DNA of 64,000 nt from NCBI RefSeq assembly GCF_963678635.1, contig NC_087064.1:28126189-28190188 (forward strand). Direction: 5' to 3'. The notes beneath the pieces are model-generated. The model was not told where the DNA came from. It was given only the letters and a program-made list of their open reading frames with translations, and did no database searches. The translations under genes were made by a program, and so were the position numbers. This document shows positions 36,932 to 48,916 of this stretch, one piece after another. Each line of letters starts with the position of its first letter. Position 1 is the first letter of the stretch. Source of the DNA: Symsagittifera roscoffensis. Taxonomy: Eukaryota; Xenacoelomorpha; Acoela; Convolutidae.

Positions 36932-37640
36932 GCACTTGCGAGAGCACGTGTCTTGGAAGCGAGAACTAGACTTAATCCTCGTCAAGATTTTTTCTTACAA
37001 ATGTATAAGAATTTCTAAGTAGCAATGAACGCAGTGAAAAACTTATTAAGGTCGTGTGTTTTTTTAAGAAAAAAGTTTTAAATTTTGACCGCGCTCAGTT
37101 TTACTTTTTGCGGTTTGACTTCCACGTTTAACTCAAAATCATTTACGAAAGGAAGCAAAGTACGCTTTTCAATTTCATAGGAAATAGCTTGAAAAAGAGT
37201 TAATCACTTCTTGTTTTAAAATAGAATAATCGTTATTAAGAGTCGATACACGTAGTGAAGACTGTCATATAGGTCTTCGTGATTTAAAATTTTCTTTACC
37301 AAGAAAAGTCTTAAAAATTGTTCACGCTCAGGTTGTTTTTGCTGGTTGATTTGTGATTTCTTTTCAAGTTCACTTTTTTCGATAAAAACGCAAGCAAACT
37401 CCACTATCAAACAGTAAAATTTGTAATCAACTTTAATTCTAAAGTGGATTTTGAATTAAATGTTTACCAATGAAATGAAATTTTTTATCGTTTGATACAA
37501 TTTTTGCAAATTGTTTTATTTGGAGTTAAAAATGTCAATCATAAACTGTTCTTGAAAATGAAAAAGCTTCATTTTTTGAAGTTCGAGAATTGATTATTTC
37601 TTCAATTGGGTTAGGTCTATGAAAAAAAGCTAATTAATTG
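36932..37640 (+). repeat. R3 hairpin followed by two R2 copies
   Basis: GCACTTGCGAGAGCACGTGT (R3) is followed by an R2 copy at 37020-37210 (AATGAACGCAGTGAAAAACT, TTTTGCGGTTTGACTTCC) and a second at 37225-37640 (TACACGTAGTGAAGACTGTC, ACGCAAGCAAACTCCACTAT). R3 and R2 occur in the same order elsewhere, so R3 may be the 5' part of one composite element. Confidence 0.55.
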
Positions 37641-40600
37641 TTTTATTTTCTTCGAGTGTGTTGAAACTTATTGCGATGGCTACCCTTCTTCTTGACTGAA
37701 ACTTCTTGTTTTCTACGCAACCTCAGCAAAAACGTTTTATCTGAATGAGTCGAGTGATCAACGCCTCTTCAGTCATTGTTCAAACCACAGTAAAAATTTC
37801 TCAATTTTGAGTGAGTGAAACCATCGAGTACTGTTCGTTATGGGAATTTTTTTTAATTAAACTTGTAGGCTGAGAAAACTTGATTTTATTTTAAGAAACT
37901 AGATAGGGAATTTTATTTTGCGCTTCCTAGGTTTTGTTAAAATATCATTGCGATTATATAGTTTTCTTATCAGACCTCTCAATAAAAACGACACGTTTAT
38001 ATGGTGACGAAAAAAGCAATCTCTTGGTAGTTTTTTATGAATGTGGTCGGAACACTGCGGTATTTGCCTAGCAAGTGGCTATTCTTGTTTGAATTTTGTT
38101 TTCTAGGCTGTTTGCAAAAAGACGGACTCGGTGTAAAATTTCTGTTTTCTAAGTGTAAATGAACAAAATGTTTTTTTAGCAAAACTTTCCTCAGGCTCTT
38201 TTTGTGATTTTAACGGTTACTTTTAAAACTTTAGTTCAATTATTTTGTTAAAAAAATGCAAACGTGAAAAGATCACCAAAAAATGAATGAATTTAAGATT
38301 AGCTGCATATCATAAAACATTTCTAATTTTCTAAAAGCTTACTGGTAAACTTTTTTCGGATATTGGGAACGTTGAGTTTTTGACTACGTTTTAATTCATG
38401 GTTTTTGTTCGCAACAAAGTTTTATGAGCGTTGCGGCAAATTTTTTCAGCACAAATTAAAGATATTTATATTTCAACACAATGAGCTTCTACCCAAACTT
38501 TGTCAGTTTAGTTGCTTTTCCGTCTTTTTGATTTCTTTGAGTTGGTTTGATATAAGTCGGACTTGATGCTGGTTTTCTAAATCGAGTTCGTATTTTAATA
38601 CAAATCAAGACAAGCGAATGAAATTTTGGCAGAACTAGTTCGGTAGAAAAAATTTTTAAAATTGCCCCAATTCTAGGGCTTTGTTGGATAAAGCAAACTC
38701 CACGATTGAAAACAAAAAAAGGTCACGAGAAACGTAAATAATTTTTGTTTTTGAAATTGGATTCTAATTTTCTGATATCCCAGCGGAATAAAAGAAATAA
38801 AATTTTATCCATAGATCCAGTTTTCTGAAATTGGGTTATTATTAGCAAAAGTGTGCCAAAAATTAATTGTTCACGCAATTTGGAGAGTTTCAAAGCCATA
38901 TACTTTTTTTCAAGATTCAAAGACTGAAGCTCTTTTACTTTTGCTATAAGCAAGGGTATTGCAATCCGGCATTTGACTTTTTTCCCGTAGTTAACTTTTT
39001 TCACCAAATGATAAAGGTTTGGAAAAAATTTGAAATAGTAAATTTACTTGTATGCAGCATAATTATTTTGCTTGTATAGAGCTTGAATAGTAGCCGGTAG
39101 TTGCAATTTTTTAATGATTTTTTACGGAAAGTTTTTTGGCTGTTTTTCGGCTTCTTAAATGCACGCTTTAATTCTGTCAGCTTATTTAACTAATTTTTTT
39201 TTTAATTTGTTTCCAGTTGTTTTCTGATATCAACTCGGCATGGATAAAGTATGTTAGAAAAATTAAATCACTTCGCAGACGATCTTTGAAAGAAGTTAGA
39301 AAAATTTTGAGGAAACTTTTTTTGATTTTTTCGAGGTTTTTTCTCTATTTGCAATCAAGCCTACTACGACATTTTCCAGGATAATTCTTGACCTGCCTGA
39401 TGCTTTATCATACTTTTCTTGACGAAGATAAGTTAAGTCACGAGTTTATTCGCAATTTGCTGAAATACTTTTCAATGAGTTTTTTTGTCTATTGTTTTTT
39501 TTTCTTTAAATGCTTTCCACTGTATATATTTTTCTAGAACATTTTCTCTTAGCAAAAGGCTCGGTCTTAGCAGGCTTCAATTGCTATCAGATCATACGCT
39601 ACTTCTGAGTCGTTTTAATTCATATTTTTTTTCGTAGTTTTTAGAGGTTTTTGCATTTCAAGTCTAAGCAGGCCTATGTAGTTTAGGTGTTCCGTTTTCA
39701 AACTTTAACTTTCTGATAGCAAAAAAAAAGAAATAGACAACATTGGATCTTAAGATTTTTATGACCATTTATCCCAATTTTTTTTGCATTTTTACCTCTT
39801 CGTAATTTTTCATGCCATTTGAATGTTGTTTGTTGTGTTCCGCATGAAAATATTCAGTGTTTTTTTGGCATTTTTAAATGTTCTTAATGATTCGGTGGCT
39901 TTCTGTAACGCAAGTGGTGCAAAACTCAGCTTCACCTTTGTATAAAAACTTTCTTGCGTTCAATGCTTCTTGCATTCACTGGCTCTTTTCCAGCAAGTAA
40001 AGTTTTGGCTTGAAGATTGAAAACTTTCGTTGAAACAAAAACAATTGAAGTTTGAATCCCAGATTCTATTGGCTTTCATTTATAGTCTAGCCTCGTCATT
40101 AATAGTTGATGAAATGTTGACAAGAAAATTGCCTTCAACGTTAAAGCAGACCTTTTTCATCAGGTCTGTCATGGTGATTTGATATCGTTTTCTGTCTGAG
40201 ATGTGTATCCCGTCACCCATAATGGAAAGCATGTGTTAGGTTGAATGAAGTTCCATATGAAATTGAAGAGTAAGGTATCAGTGATATCATTTGTTGCACA
40301 GGTAAGTAGTAAATCCCGTATTTTGTGCTGTCTGTTCGATGATAGTGATTCTTTTGGCGGTCTACGATTTCTTGATTTTATTGAAGTTAAATTTTTGAGG
40401 TATTAGTGTTGTTCCTTCTTTCGCTAACAGCCTTTGCCTATTGATTTTGAGTTTTGATAGCACTGAGCAAAATTTCTTGATTGCTTTTAGTATTAGTGGA
40501 CTCGAGTGTTTTCGAGTTTATTGAGAAATTTTGATTGAGAGAACTGACAGGATTTTTTGAATCTCTTAGAAGTTTGGCATTAAATTCACACGTAAAAAGT

Positions 40601-40754
40601 CTTTTTTGAAGAGCACGAACTGTTATTTAATGCCGCATTTCTGTCGGAGGCATTGCTGATAGCTGGATACACCTGCCATTAATTCAATCTTCGGACATAA
40701 GACTTCTTTCTTCACTAAATTATTTTGAGATCATGGCCAGTTTGAAAAGGCCGC

Positions 40755-40946
40755 GGATCTAGTTAACAATCGCCCTCCATATTAAGAATTGCCACCCCTA
40801 TTAATAAAAGCAGTAAATTAGCACTGAGCTTTCTATTGAGAATTATAATTTTGCTGCATTCTGATTGGTCGAAAATGCGTTATATGAACCTACTTAACAA
40901 TTGCCCCCTTTCTCAAAAGGGGGGCGGGGCAATTGTTAGTAGATCC
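40755..40946 (+). mobile_element. MITE family M1, 192 bp, 8-bp TSD
   Basis: The ends are GGATCTAGTTAACAATCGCC and GGGCAATTGTTAGTAGATCC. It is flanked by AAGGCCGC (40747-40754) and AAGACCGC (40947-40954), 7 of 8 bases matching. The internal segment ATTTTGCTGCATTCTGATTG matches the reverse complement of the M1 copy at 9073-9277. No ORF. Confidence 0.83.
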
Positions 40947-42289
40947 AAGACCGCTTTTAGACCCAGTGCGCATTCAATTTTAAAACACAAGATGAAAAAA
41001 TACCCATATTTTAAAATAAGTTTATCACAACAATAAGGCTCCTTAAAATTAAAAAAGTTAGGCTCTTAGAATTTGAAAAAAAAACGCTTTTATCTGAAAT
41101 TTGCACAAAAAACTCCAATTATGGCCAACAATCATGGGTAATGTTTTTTTTTGAAAAAGACCAAAAAGCAGTTTATCTATTTAAATCAGCCATGTAGTCT
41201 TATAGAAACATTAACATTTTTTGTAAAACTTTGATTTTTTTTCTGAATATATTTTTTATAAATAAACTAATTCTGTTTCAGAAAAGGAAATCTCTAAAGA
41301 ATTTCCTTGCTGTGATGCGAACTCGAAAAAATATTTCGGTTACTAAAATAATAATTTAATTTCAAGTCCTGCGAAATTGTGTTTTGAGCTTTTTTCAGAT
41401 ACAGAATTGTTGACCAAAAAGTAAAATCAAGAAGATGTTTTCTGAAAAATTAATAATAATAAATTAATAATAATAAACGATTCGTGGGGGTTTTAAAACT
41501 TAGACGACAGGAAATTCAACGATCAAAAAATAACGGACTTAAGACAATAATTTGGATGCTAATTGCGTGAAACTTGTTTACAGATTTAAATTCACTTTTG
41601 GCTGAGTAAATACTGGTTGTCAGTAAATTCCGTTCTTTACGGTCGTCTTAATTGCTTGTCGTCTAATTTCCTAGGCCCCTGCTTTGTGCTTGACAAATTT
41701 GAGCAAATTAACAATTGTGTTTAATTGGTTTACGTGCTGTATTTCTCAAACAAAACACACATGATCATTTTGTTTCGGTGCCAATTTTTAAAAAACCTAA
41801 AGCAAGGTTTGAAATACTAGTGCAATATTTGAATAACTAATGAAATATTTGAATTTTTAGTGTAATATTTTTCCTAAAACAATCAACGAAAACAAATCAG
41901 AACAAAAAGTTTTGTGTTAGCGTGAAAATTTTTTCAATTGTATTGGTTTTGTTCAATTTTTTGACATGTGTTTTATACAATCCTTATCGAAACTTGGTCT
42001 AAGCTGGACACTTCGTGTCTCAATTCATTCCCAAAACTTCTCGATGCTTTATAGAGTTGTTGTTTATCTACTTCTTATCGAGGCAACCAAAAAGGACGCT
42101 CAAGCTTTTACTCTACTGGGCGGAAAGTAATATTTAACCTCCCAATTGCCCATTTTTAAATGATTTTTTCAAATTTCTAACGATATTGTTCTATTGCCCG
42201 AGACGAGAAAAAAGCAATTTGAACTACAAAATTCCAACATTCTTAAATATTTAAAAAGAAACACAATATTGAAAAACACAAAGTTCGAG

Positions 42290-42518
42290 CATTTTAAAAT
42301 ATTCTTATGTTCTGAGTGTCTTGGTGATAAAAAAATCAATGGTTTGTGTACATTTTTTAACTGAAGTAATGAATTTTTTTTTGTGAGAACTAAGTGAAAA
42401 GAAGTAATTAAAATGTTTAATTCATTAAATTGGTCCCGTCAACATCGCAATAAGCTATGAGACAAAATTTTTACAGCTCTTTCAAAATGACATGTTATTC
42501 AGTAAATGCAAATTATGC
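42290..42518 (+). repeat. Left flank repeat of satellite array
   Basis: AATATTCTTATGTTCTGAGT through ATGACATGTTATTCAGTAAA is repeated at about 48116-48345 after the array (AATATTCTAATGCTCTGAGT ... ATGACATGTTATTCAGCAAT), same orientation. The array therefore sits between, or grew out of, a direct repeat. Confidence 0.75.
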
Positions 42519-45500
42519 CAAAGACAAACTTGAATTTTCTTACAAGTCATATATTGGTTTTTCCATAACTTCGTAAAATCTCTCAGGTAATGCGAGTATG
42601 TGAATGTTGTGATCATAAACTTTTAAATTTTGCAGTACCTTCTTCAAAAATTATAGCTTCGCCTATTAGCAGGAAAGGAAGAACAACTCTTTATTTAGTT
42701 TTCATGAGTTAATAGTTTTTTCCGAGGCTACAAATTCAAGTTTTATTCATCCGCTATAAGTTTTCCCAACTAATCGTTGTCCTCAACTAAAATATTGTCG
42801 ACTAATCGAAGTAATATAACTGTTCATGTAATGTCGAACATACGCAGCAAAAAATGCACATGGTCAAAAAGGTCTCGAAATGAGTAAAACGTATTTTCAT
42901 TTTCTCTAACCCGGGTTGAGGCCATGGTTTTATGTTCAGACCGTGTGGACCAAAAGTTAGCATGTTCAGACCGTTGGGGCCAGAATGTGGTTACGTTCAA
43001 ACCGTGTGGACTTTGAACGTACAAAGACAAACTTGAATTTTCTTACAAATCATGTATTGGTTTTTCCTTAACTTCGCAAAATCTCTCAGGTAATGCGAGT
43101 ATGTGAATGTTATGATCATAAACTTTTAAATTTTGCAATACCTTCTTCAAAAAATATAGCTTCTCCTATTAGCAGGAAAGGAAGAACAACTCTTTATTTA
43201 GTTTCCATGAGTTAATAGTTTTTTCCGAGGCTAAAAATGCAAGTTTTATTCATCCGCTATAAGTTTTCCCAACTAATCGTTTTCCTCAACTAAGAAATTT
43301 GCGACTAATCGAAGTAATATCACTGTTCCTGTGATGTCGAACATACGCAGCAAAAAATGCACATGGTCAAAAAGGTCTCGAAATCAGTAAAACGTATTTT
43401 CATTTTTTCTAACCCGGGTCGCGGTCATGGTTTTATGTTCAGACCGTGTGGACCAACATTTGGCATGTTCAAACCGTTGGGGCCAGAATATGGATACGTT
43501 CAAACCGTGTGGACTTTGAACGTACAAAGACAAACTTGAATTTTCTTACAAATCATGTATTGGTTTTTCCGTAACTTCGCAAAATCTCTCAGGTAATGCG
43601 AGTATGTGAATGTTATGATCACAAACTTTTAAATTTTGCAATACCTTCTTCAAAAATTATAGCTTCGCCTAATAGCAGGAAAGGAAGAACAATTCTTTAT
43701 TTAGTTTCCATGAGTTAATAGTTTTTTCCGAGGCTAAAAATGCAAGTTTTATTCATCCGCTATAAGTTTTCCCAACTAATCGTTTTCCTCAACTAAGATA
43801 TTGTCGACTAGTCGAAGTCATAAAACTGTTCCTGTAATGTCGAACATACGCAGCAAAAAATGCACATGGTCAAAAAGGTCTCGAAATCAGTAAAATGTAT
43901 TTTCATTTTCTCTAACCCGGGTTGAGGCCATGGTTTTATGTTCAGACCGTGTGGACCAACATTTAGCATGTTCAGACCGTTGGGGCCAGAATATGGTTAC
44001 GTTCAAACCGTGTGGACTTTGAACGTACAAAGACAAACTTGAATTTTCTTACAAATCATGTATTGGTTTTTCCTTAACTTCGCAAAATCTCTCAGGTAAT
44101 GCGAGTATGTGAATGTTATGATCATAAACTTTTAAATTTTGCAATACCTTCTTCAAAAAATATAGCTTCGCCTATTAGCAGGAAAGGAAGAACAACTCTT
44201 TATTTAGTTTCCATGAGTTAATAGTTTTTTCCGAGGCTAAAAATGCAAGTTTTATTCATCCGCTATAAGTTTTCCCAACTAATCGTTTTCCTCAACTAAG
44301 AAATTTGCGACTAATCGAAGTAATATCACAGTTCCTGTGATGTCGAACATACGCAGCAAAAAATGCACATGGTCAAAAAGGTCTCGAAATCAGTAAAACG
44401 TATTTTCATTTTCTCTAACCCGGGTTGAGGCCATGGTTTTATGTTCAGACCGTGTGGACCAAAAGTTAGCATGTTCAGACCGTTGGGGCCAGAATGTGGT
44501 TACGTTCAAACCGTGTGGACTTTGAACGTACAAAGACAAACTTGAATTTTCTTTACAAATCATGTATTGGTTTTTCCTTAACTTCGCAAAATCTCTCAGG
44601 TAATGCGAGTATGTGAATGTTATGATCATAAACTTTTAAATTTTGCAATACCTTCTTCAAAAAATATAGCTTCGCCTATTAGCAGGAAAGGAAGAACAAC
44701 TCTTTATTTAGTTTCCATGAGTTAATAGTTTTTTCCGAGGCTAAAAATGCAAGTTTTATTCATCCGCTATAAGTTTTCCCAACTAATCGTTTTCCTCAAC
44801 TAAGAAATTTGCGACTAATCGAAGTAATATCACTGTTCCTGTGATGTCGAACATACGCAGCAAAAAATGCACATGGTCAAAAAGGTCTCGAAATCAGTAA
44901 AACGTATTTTCATTTTCTCTAACCCGGGTTGAGGCCATGGTTTTATGTTCAGACCGTGTGGACCAAAACTAGCATGTTCAGACCGTTGGGGCCAGAATGT
45001 GGTTACGTTCAAACCGTGTGGACTTTGAACGTACAAAGACAAACTTGAATTTTCTTTACAAATCATGTATTGGTTTTTCCTTAACTTCGCAAAATCTCTC
45101 AGGTGATGCGAGTATGTGAATGTTATGATCATAAACTTTTAAATTTTGCAATACCTTCTTCAAAAAATATAGCTTCGCCTATTAGCAGGAAAGGAAGAAC
45201 AACTCTTTATTTAGTTTCCATGAGTTAATAGTTTTTTCCGAGGCTAAAAATGCAAGTTTTATTCATCCGCTATAAGTTTTCCCAACTAATCGTTTTCCTC
45301 AACTAAGAAATTTGCGACTAATCGAAGTAATATCACTGTTCCTGTGATGTCGAACATACGCAGCAAAAAATGCACATGGTCAAAAAGGTCTCGAAATCAG
45401 TAAAACGTATTTTCATTTTTTCTAACCCGGGTCGCGGTCATGGTTTTATGTTCAGACCGTGTGGACCAACATTTGGCATGTTCAAACCGTTGGGGCCAGA

Positions 45501-47030
45501 ATATGGATACGTTCAAACCGTGTGGACTTTGAACGTACAAAGACAAACTTGAATTTTCTTACAAATCATGTATTGGTTTTTCCGTAACTTCGCAAAATCT
45601 CTCAGGTAATGCAAGTATGTGAATGTTATGATCACAAACTTTTAAATTTTGCAATACCTTCTTCAAAAATTATAGCTTCGCCTATTAGCAGGAAAGGAAG
45701 AACAATTCTTTATTTAGTTTCCATGAGTTAATAGTTTTTTCCGAGGCTAAAAATGCAAGTTTTATTCATCCGCTATAAGTTTTCCCAACTAATCGTTTTC
45801 CTCAAATATGATATTGTCGACTAGTCGAAGTCATAAAACTGTTCCTGTAATGTCGAACATACGCAGCAAAAAATGCACATGGTCAAAAAGGTCTCGAAAT
45901 CAGTAAAATGTATTTTCATTTTCTCTAACCCGGGTTGAGGCCATGGTTTTATGTTCAGACCGTGTGGACCAACATTTAGCATGTTCAGACCGTTGGGGCC
46001 AGAATATGGTTACGTTCAAACCGTGTGGACTTTGAACGTACAAAGACAAACTTGAATTTTCTTACAAATCATGTATTGGTTTTTCCTTAACTTCGCAAAA
46101 TCTCTCAGGTAATGCGAGTATGTAAATGTTATGATCATAAACTTTTAAATTTTGCAATACCTTCTTCAAAAATTATAGCTTCGCCTATTAGCAGGAAAGG
46201 AAGAACAACTCTTTATTCAGTTTCCATGAGTTAATAGTTTTTTCCGAGGCTAAAAATGCAAGTTTTATTCATCCGCTATAAGTTTTCCCAACTAATCGTT
46301 TTCCTCAACTAAGAAATTTGCGACTAATCGAAGTAATATCACTGTTCCTGTGATGTCGAACATACGCAGCAAAAAATGCACATGGTCAAAAAGGTCTCGA
46401 AATCAGTAAAACGTATTTTCATTTTTTCTAACCCGGGTCGCGGTCATGGTTTTATGTTCAGACCGTGTGGACCAACATTTGGCATGTTCAGACCGTTGGG
46501 GCCAGAATATGGTTACGTTCAAACCGTGTGGACTTTGAACGTACAAAGACAAACTTGAATTTTCTTACAAATCATGTATTGGTTTTTCCGTAACTTCGAA
46601 AAATCTCTCAGGTAATGCGAGTATGTGAATGTTATGATCATAAACTTTTAAGTTTTGCAGTACCTTCTTCAAAAATTATAGCTTCGCTTATTAGCAGGAA
46701 AAGAAGAGCAACTCTTTATTTAGTTTCCATGAGTTAATAGTTTTTTCCGAGGCTAAAAATGCAAGTTTTATTCATCCGCTATAAGTTTTCCCAACTAATC
46801 GTTTCCCTCAACTAAGAAATTTGCGACTAATCGAAGTAATATAACTGTTCCTGTGATGTCGAACATACGCAGCAAAAAATGCACATGGTCAAAAAGGTCT
46901 CGAAATCAGTAAAACGTATTTTCATTTTTTCTAACCCGGGTCGCGGTCATGGTTTTATGTTCAGACCGTGTGGACCAACATTTAGCATGTTCAGACCGTT
47001 GGGGCCAGAATATGGTTACGTTCAAACCGT
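42519..47030 (+). repeat. 503-bp satellite array, nine units
   Basis: The phrase ATGCACATGGTCAAAAAGGT starts at 42854, 43357, 43860, 44363, 44867, 45370, 45873, 46376 and 46879. Spacing is 503, 503, 503, 504, 503, 503, 503, 503. Units are highly similar. Each contains AAAGACAAACTTGAATTTTC, TCTCTCAGGTAATGCGAGTA, AGCAGGAAAGGAAGAACAAC, TTCATCCGCTATAAGTTTTC and a block of GTTCAGACCGTGTGGACC-type motifs spaced about 30 bp. Small ORFs recur on both strands but are by-products of unit identity. Variants show a 4-unit (2013-bp) higher-order period. Confidence 0.95.
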
Positions 47031-47690
47031 GTGGACATATGAGATCCAGTTTCAGACTGCGTGGACGGAAGAAATCTGACTTTTGCAGACTTATGTTTCG
47101 ACTCAAAGAACAGACTTGGCAGATTTTTGTTCAGACGTGTGTTCAAAGGAGTAAAATGTTTGGACAGGCAACAATAATTGAAGAGCGAATGTTAAGGTTT
47201 TATTCATCCGCTATAAGTTTTCCCAAATAATCGTTTTCCTCAACTAAGAAATTTGCGACTAATCGAAGTAATATAACTGTTCCTGTGATGTCGAACATAC
47301 GCAGCAAAAAATGCACATGGTCAAAAAGGTCTCGAAATCAGTAAAACGTATTTTCATTTTTTCTAACCCGGGTCGCGGTCATGGTTTTATGTTCAGACCG
47401 TGTGGACCAACATTTAGCATGTTCAGACCGTTGGGGCCAGAATATGGTTACCTTCAAACCGTGTGGACATATGAGATCCAGTTTCAGACTGTGTGGACGG
47501 AAGAAATCTGACTTTTGCAGACTTATGTTTCGACTCAAAGAACAGACTTGGCAGATTTTTGCTCAGACGTGTGTTCAAAGGAGTAAAATGTTTGGACAGG
47601 CAACAATAATTGAAGAGCGAATGAACTTTTTCAAACAATTTTTGCTTGCAAAAGCTGATGTTTCAAACAGACATTTTAATTGAGATTAAG
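47031..47690 (+). repeat. Diverged end of satellite: 432-bp units with expanded ~30-bp motif
   Basis: After 47030 the 503-bp pattern breaks. The GTTCAGACCGTGTGGAC motif continues as further ~30-bp iterations (GTGTGGACATATGAGATCCA, TTTCAGACTGCGTGGACGGA, TTTTGCAGACTTATGTTTCG, GTTCAGACGTGTGTTCAAAG). This composite is then repeated 432 bp later (ATGCACATGG at 47311). Related fragments such as TTCAGATTTAGCAGACTTAT persist to about 47825. Confidence 0.85.
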
Positions 47691-48115
47691 ACAAAGTTGC
47701 ATGCAAAAATTGAACAAAATTGGCAGATTGTTCGCTTTAATTATTTCTGTCCGAACTTTTTGCAACTAGATGTTCAGATTTAGCAGACTTATGTTTAGAC
47801 TTCGTGGACTTATGTTTAAACAATGCAAACTATGATCTGCGATGCGACTATGATTTCTTGGTCCCATAGTGGATCGAATTTGTTTTATAATATCTGAACA
47901 TAAAAGTACGACCTCGACCAGGGAGAAGGTTATTCAGATTAGTTGCTATCGGTCAATGTTATCATTTTGATCAATTTCTTAATGAATTTTGTTCAAAATG
48001 GTCTTTAGAAATCGGAATTCTGAGAATAAGACCTGAATTTGCGTTTATTTTTGTCCAATAATGTTTTTTTTTTAACTTATCACATTCAACTTTTATTGGC
48101 AGTTATTCTAACATT

Positions 48116-48535
48116 CTAAAATATTCTAATGCTCTGAGTGTATTGATGATGAAAATCAATGGTTTGTGTACATTTTTTAATTGAGATAATGAATTCGGTA
48201 ATGAATTCGGTTTCTGAGAACTAATTGAAAAGAAGTAATTAAAATGTTAAATTCATTTAATTGGTCCCGTCAACATCGCAATAAATTATGAGACAAAATT
48301 TTTACAGCTCTTTCAAAATGACATGTTATTCAGCAATTGTAAACTATCCCAAAGACAAATTTGAATTTTTACAAATCATGTATTGGTTCTTCCGTAACTT
48401 CATAAAATCTCTCAGGTCACGCGAACATGTGAATTTTAGGATCATAAACTTCCAAATGCTGCAATAACTTCCTGAAAAATTATAGCTTCGCCTATTAGCA
48501 GGAAAGGAAGAACAACTCTTTATTTAGTAGAAAAA
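48116..48535 (+). repeat. Right flank repeat of satellite array
   Basis: It repeats the left flank and continues into a diverged partial satellite unit (AAAGACAAATTTGAATTTTT, CTCTCAGGTCACGCGAACAT, AGCAGGAAAGGAAGAACAAC). It stops at about 48535. Confidence 0.75.
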
Positions 48536-48539
48536 CCTT

Positions 48540-48916
48540 ATTTGTTCTGTAAATTTACAAAGAAAGTTTGATTAAGCGAATTAAATAATTAATTTGATCA
48601 AATTTCTGGTAGCAATTTGCCGATGCTGCAAAAATCCTCTAACAAACATTTCACAACCACCAAAATAATCACGCAGTTACGACTCAAGCAGTTATTAAAT
48701 TGATTTGATGCATTCATTATTCAGATGCAAAGAAAAATAAATCTGAAGCGCTCGATTATATAATGTACTATCTAATTTAACTCCCGTTGATAAAGCAACT
48801 TGATCCTTGCCTGATTTTTTTTAGCAGAGTTCATTGTTTTGTTCAGTTCAAAGCACGAAATTCTTCTTGGTCGTTCCATTCGCTTCCATTTCATTCATTT
48901 TACCTTTTTCGCCGTT
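48540..48916. other. Spacer downstream of the secreted-protein gene
   Basis: AT-rich with no clear feature. On the minus strand the first AATAAA (+ strand TTTATT at about 48529) lies nearly 390 bp past the stop, so the poly(A) site is uncertain. Confidence 0.4.

Larger units (their letters stand above)
35311..42290. other. Intergenic repeat-rich region
   Basis: No gene is recognised between the intersectin 3' end and the satellite. It contains R3 hairpins (35359, 36932, 38937), a tRNA-like stretch (35495-35570), R2 copies (35570-36200, 37020-37210, 37225-37640, 38680-38935), MITEs at 35824 and 40755, hairpin ends at about 36846 and 39909, and a short AT-rich tandem at about 41802-41873. Confidence 0.6.

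Noticed and set aside
35311-42290. Intersectin long-form DH-PH-C2 exons downstream
   Set aside because: No conserved DH or PH motif was seen in any frame, a stop closes the SH3E exon, and a poly(A) signal follows.
42519-47030. CRISPR-like array
   Set aside because: Units are 503 bp, near identical throughout, without unique spacers, in an intron-bearing animal genome.
43357-47511. Recurring 60-66 residue + strand ORFs and 66-100 residue minus-strand ORFs in the satellite units
   Set aside because: They recur because the units are near identical. They are broken in several units, overlap on both strands, and show no signal, domain or codon bias.
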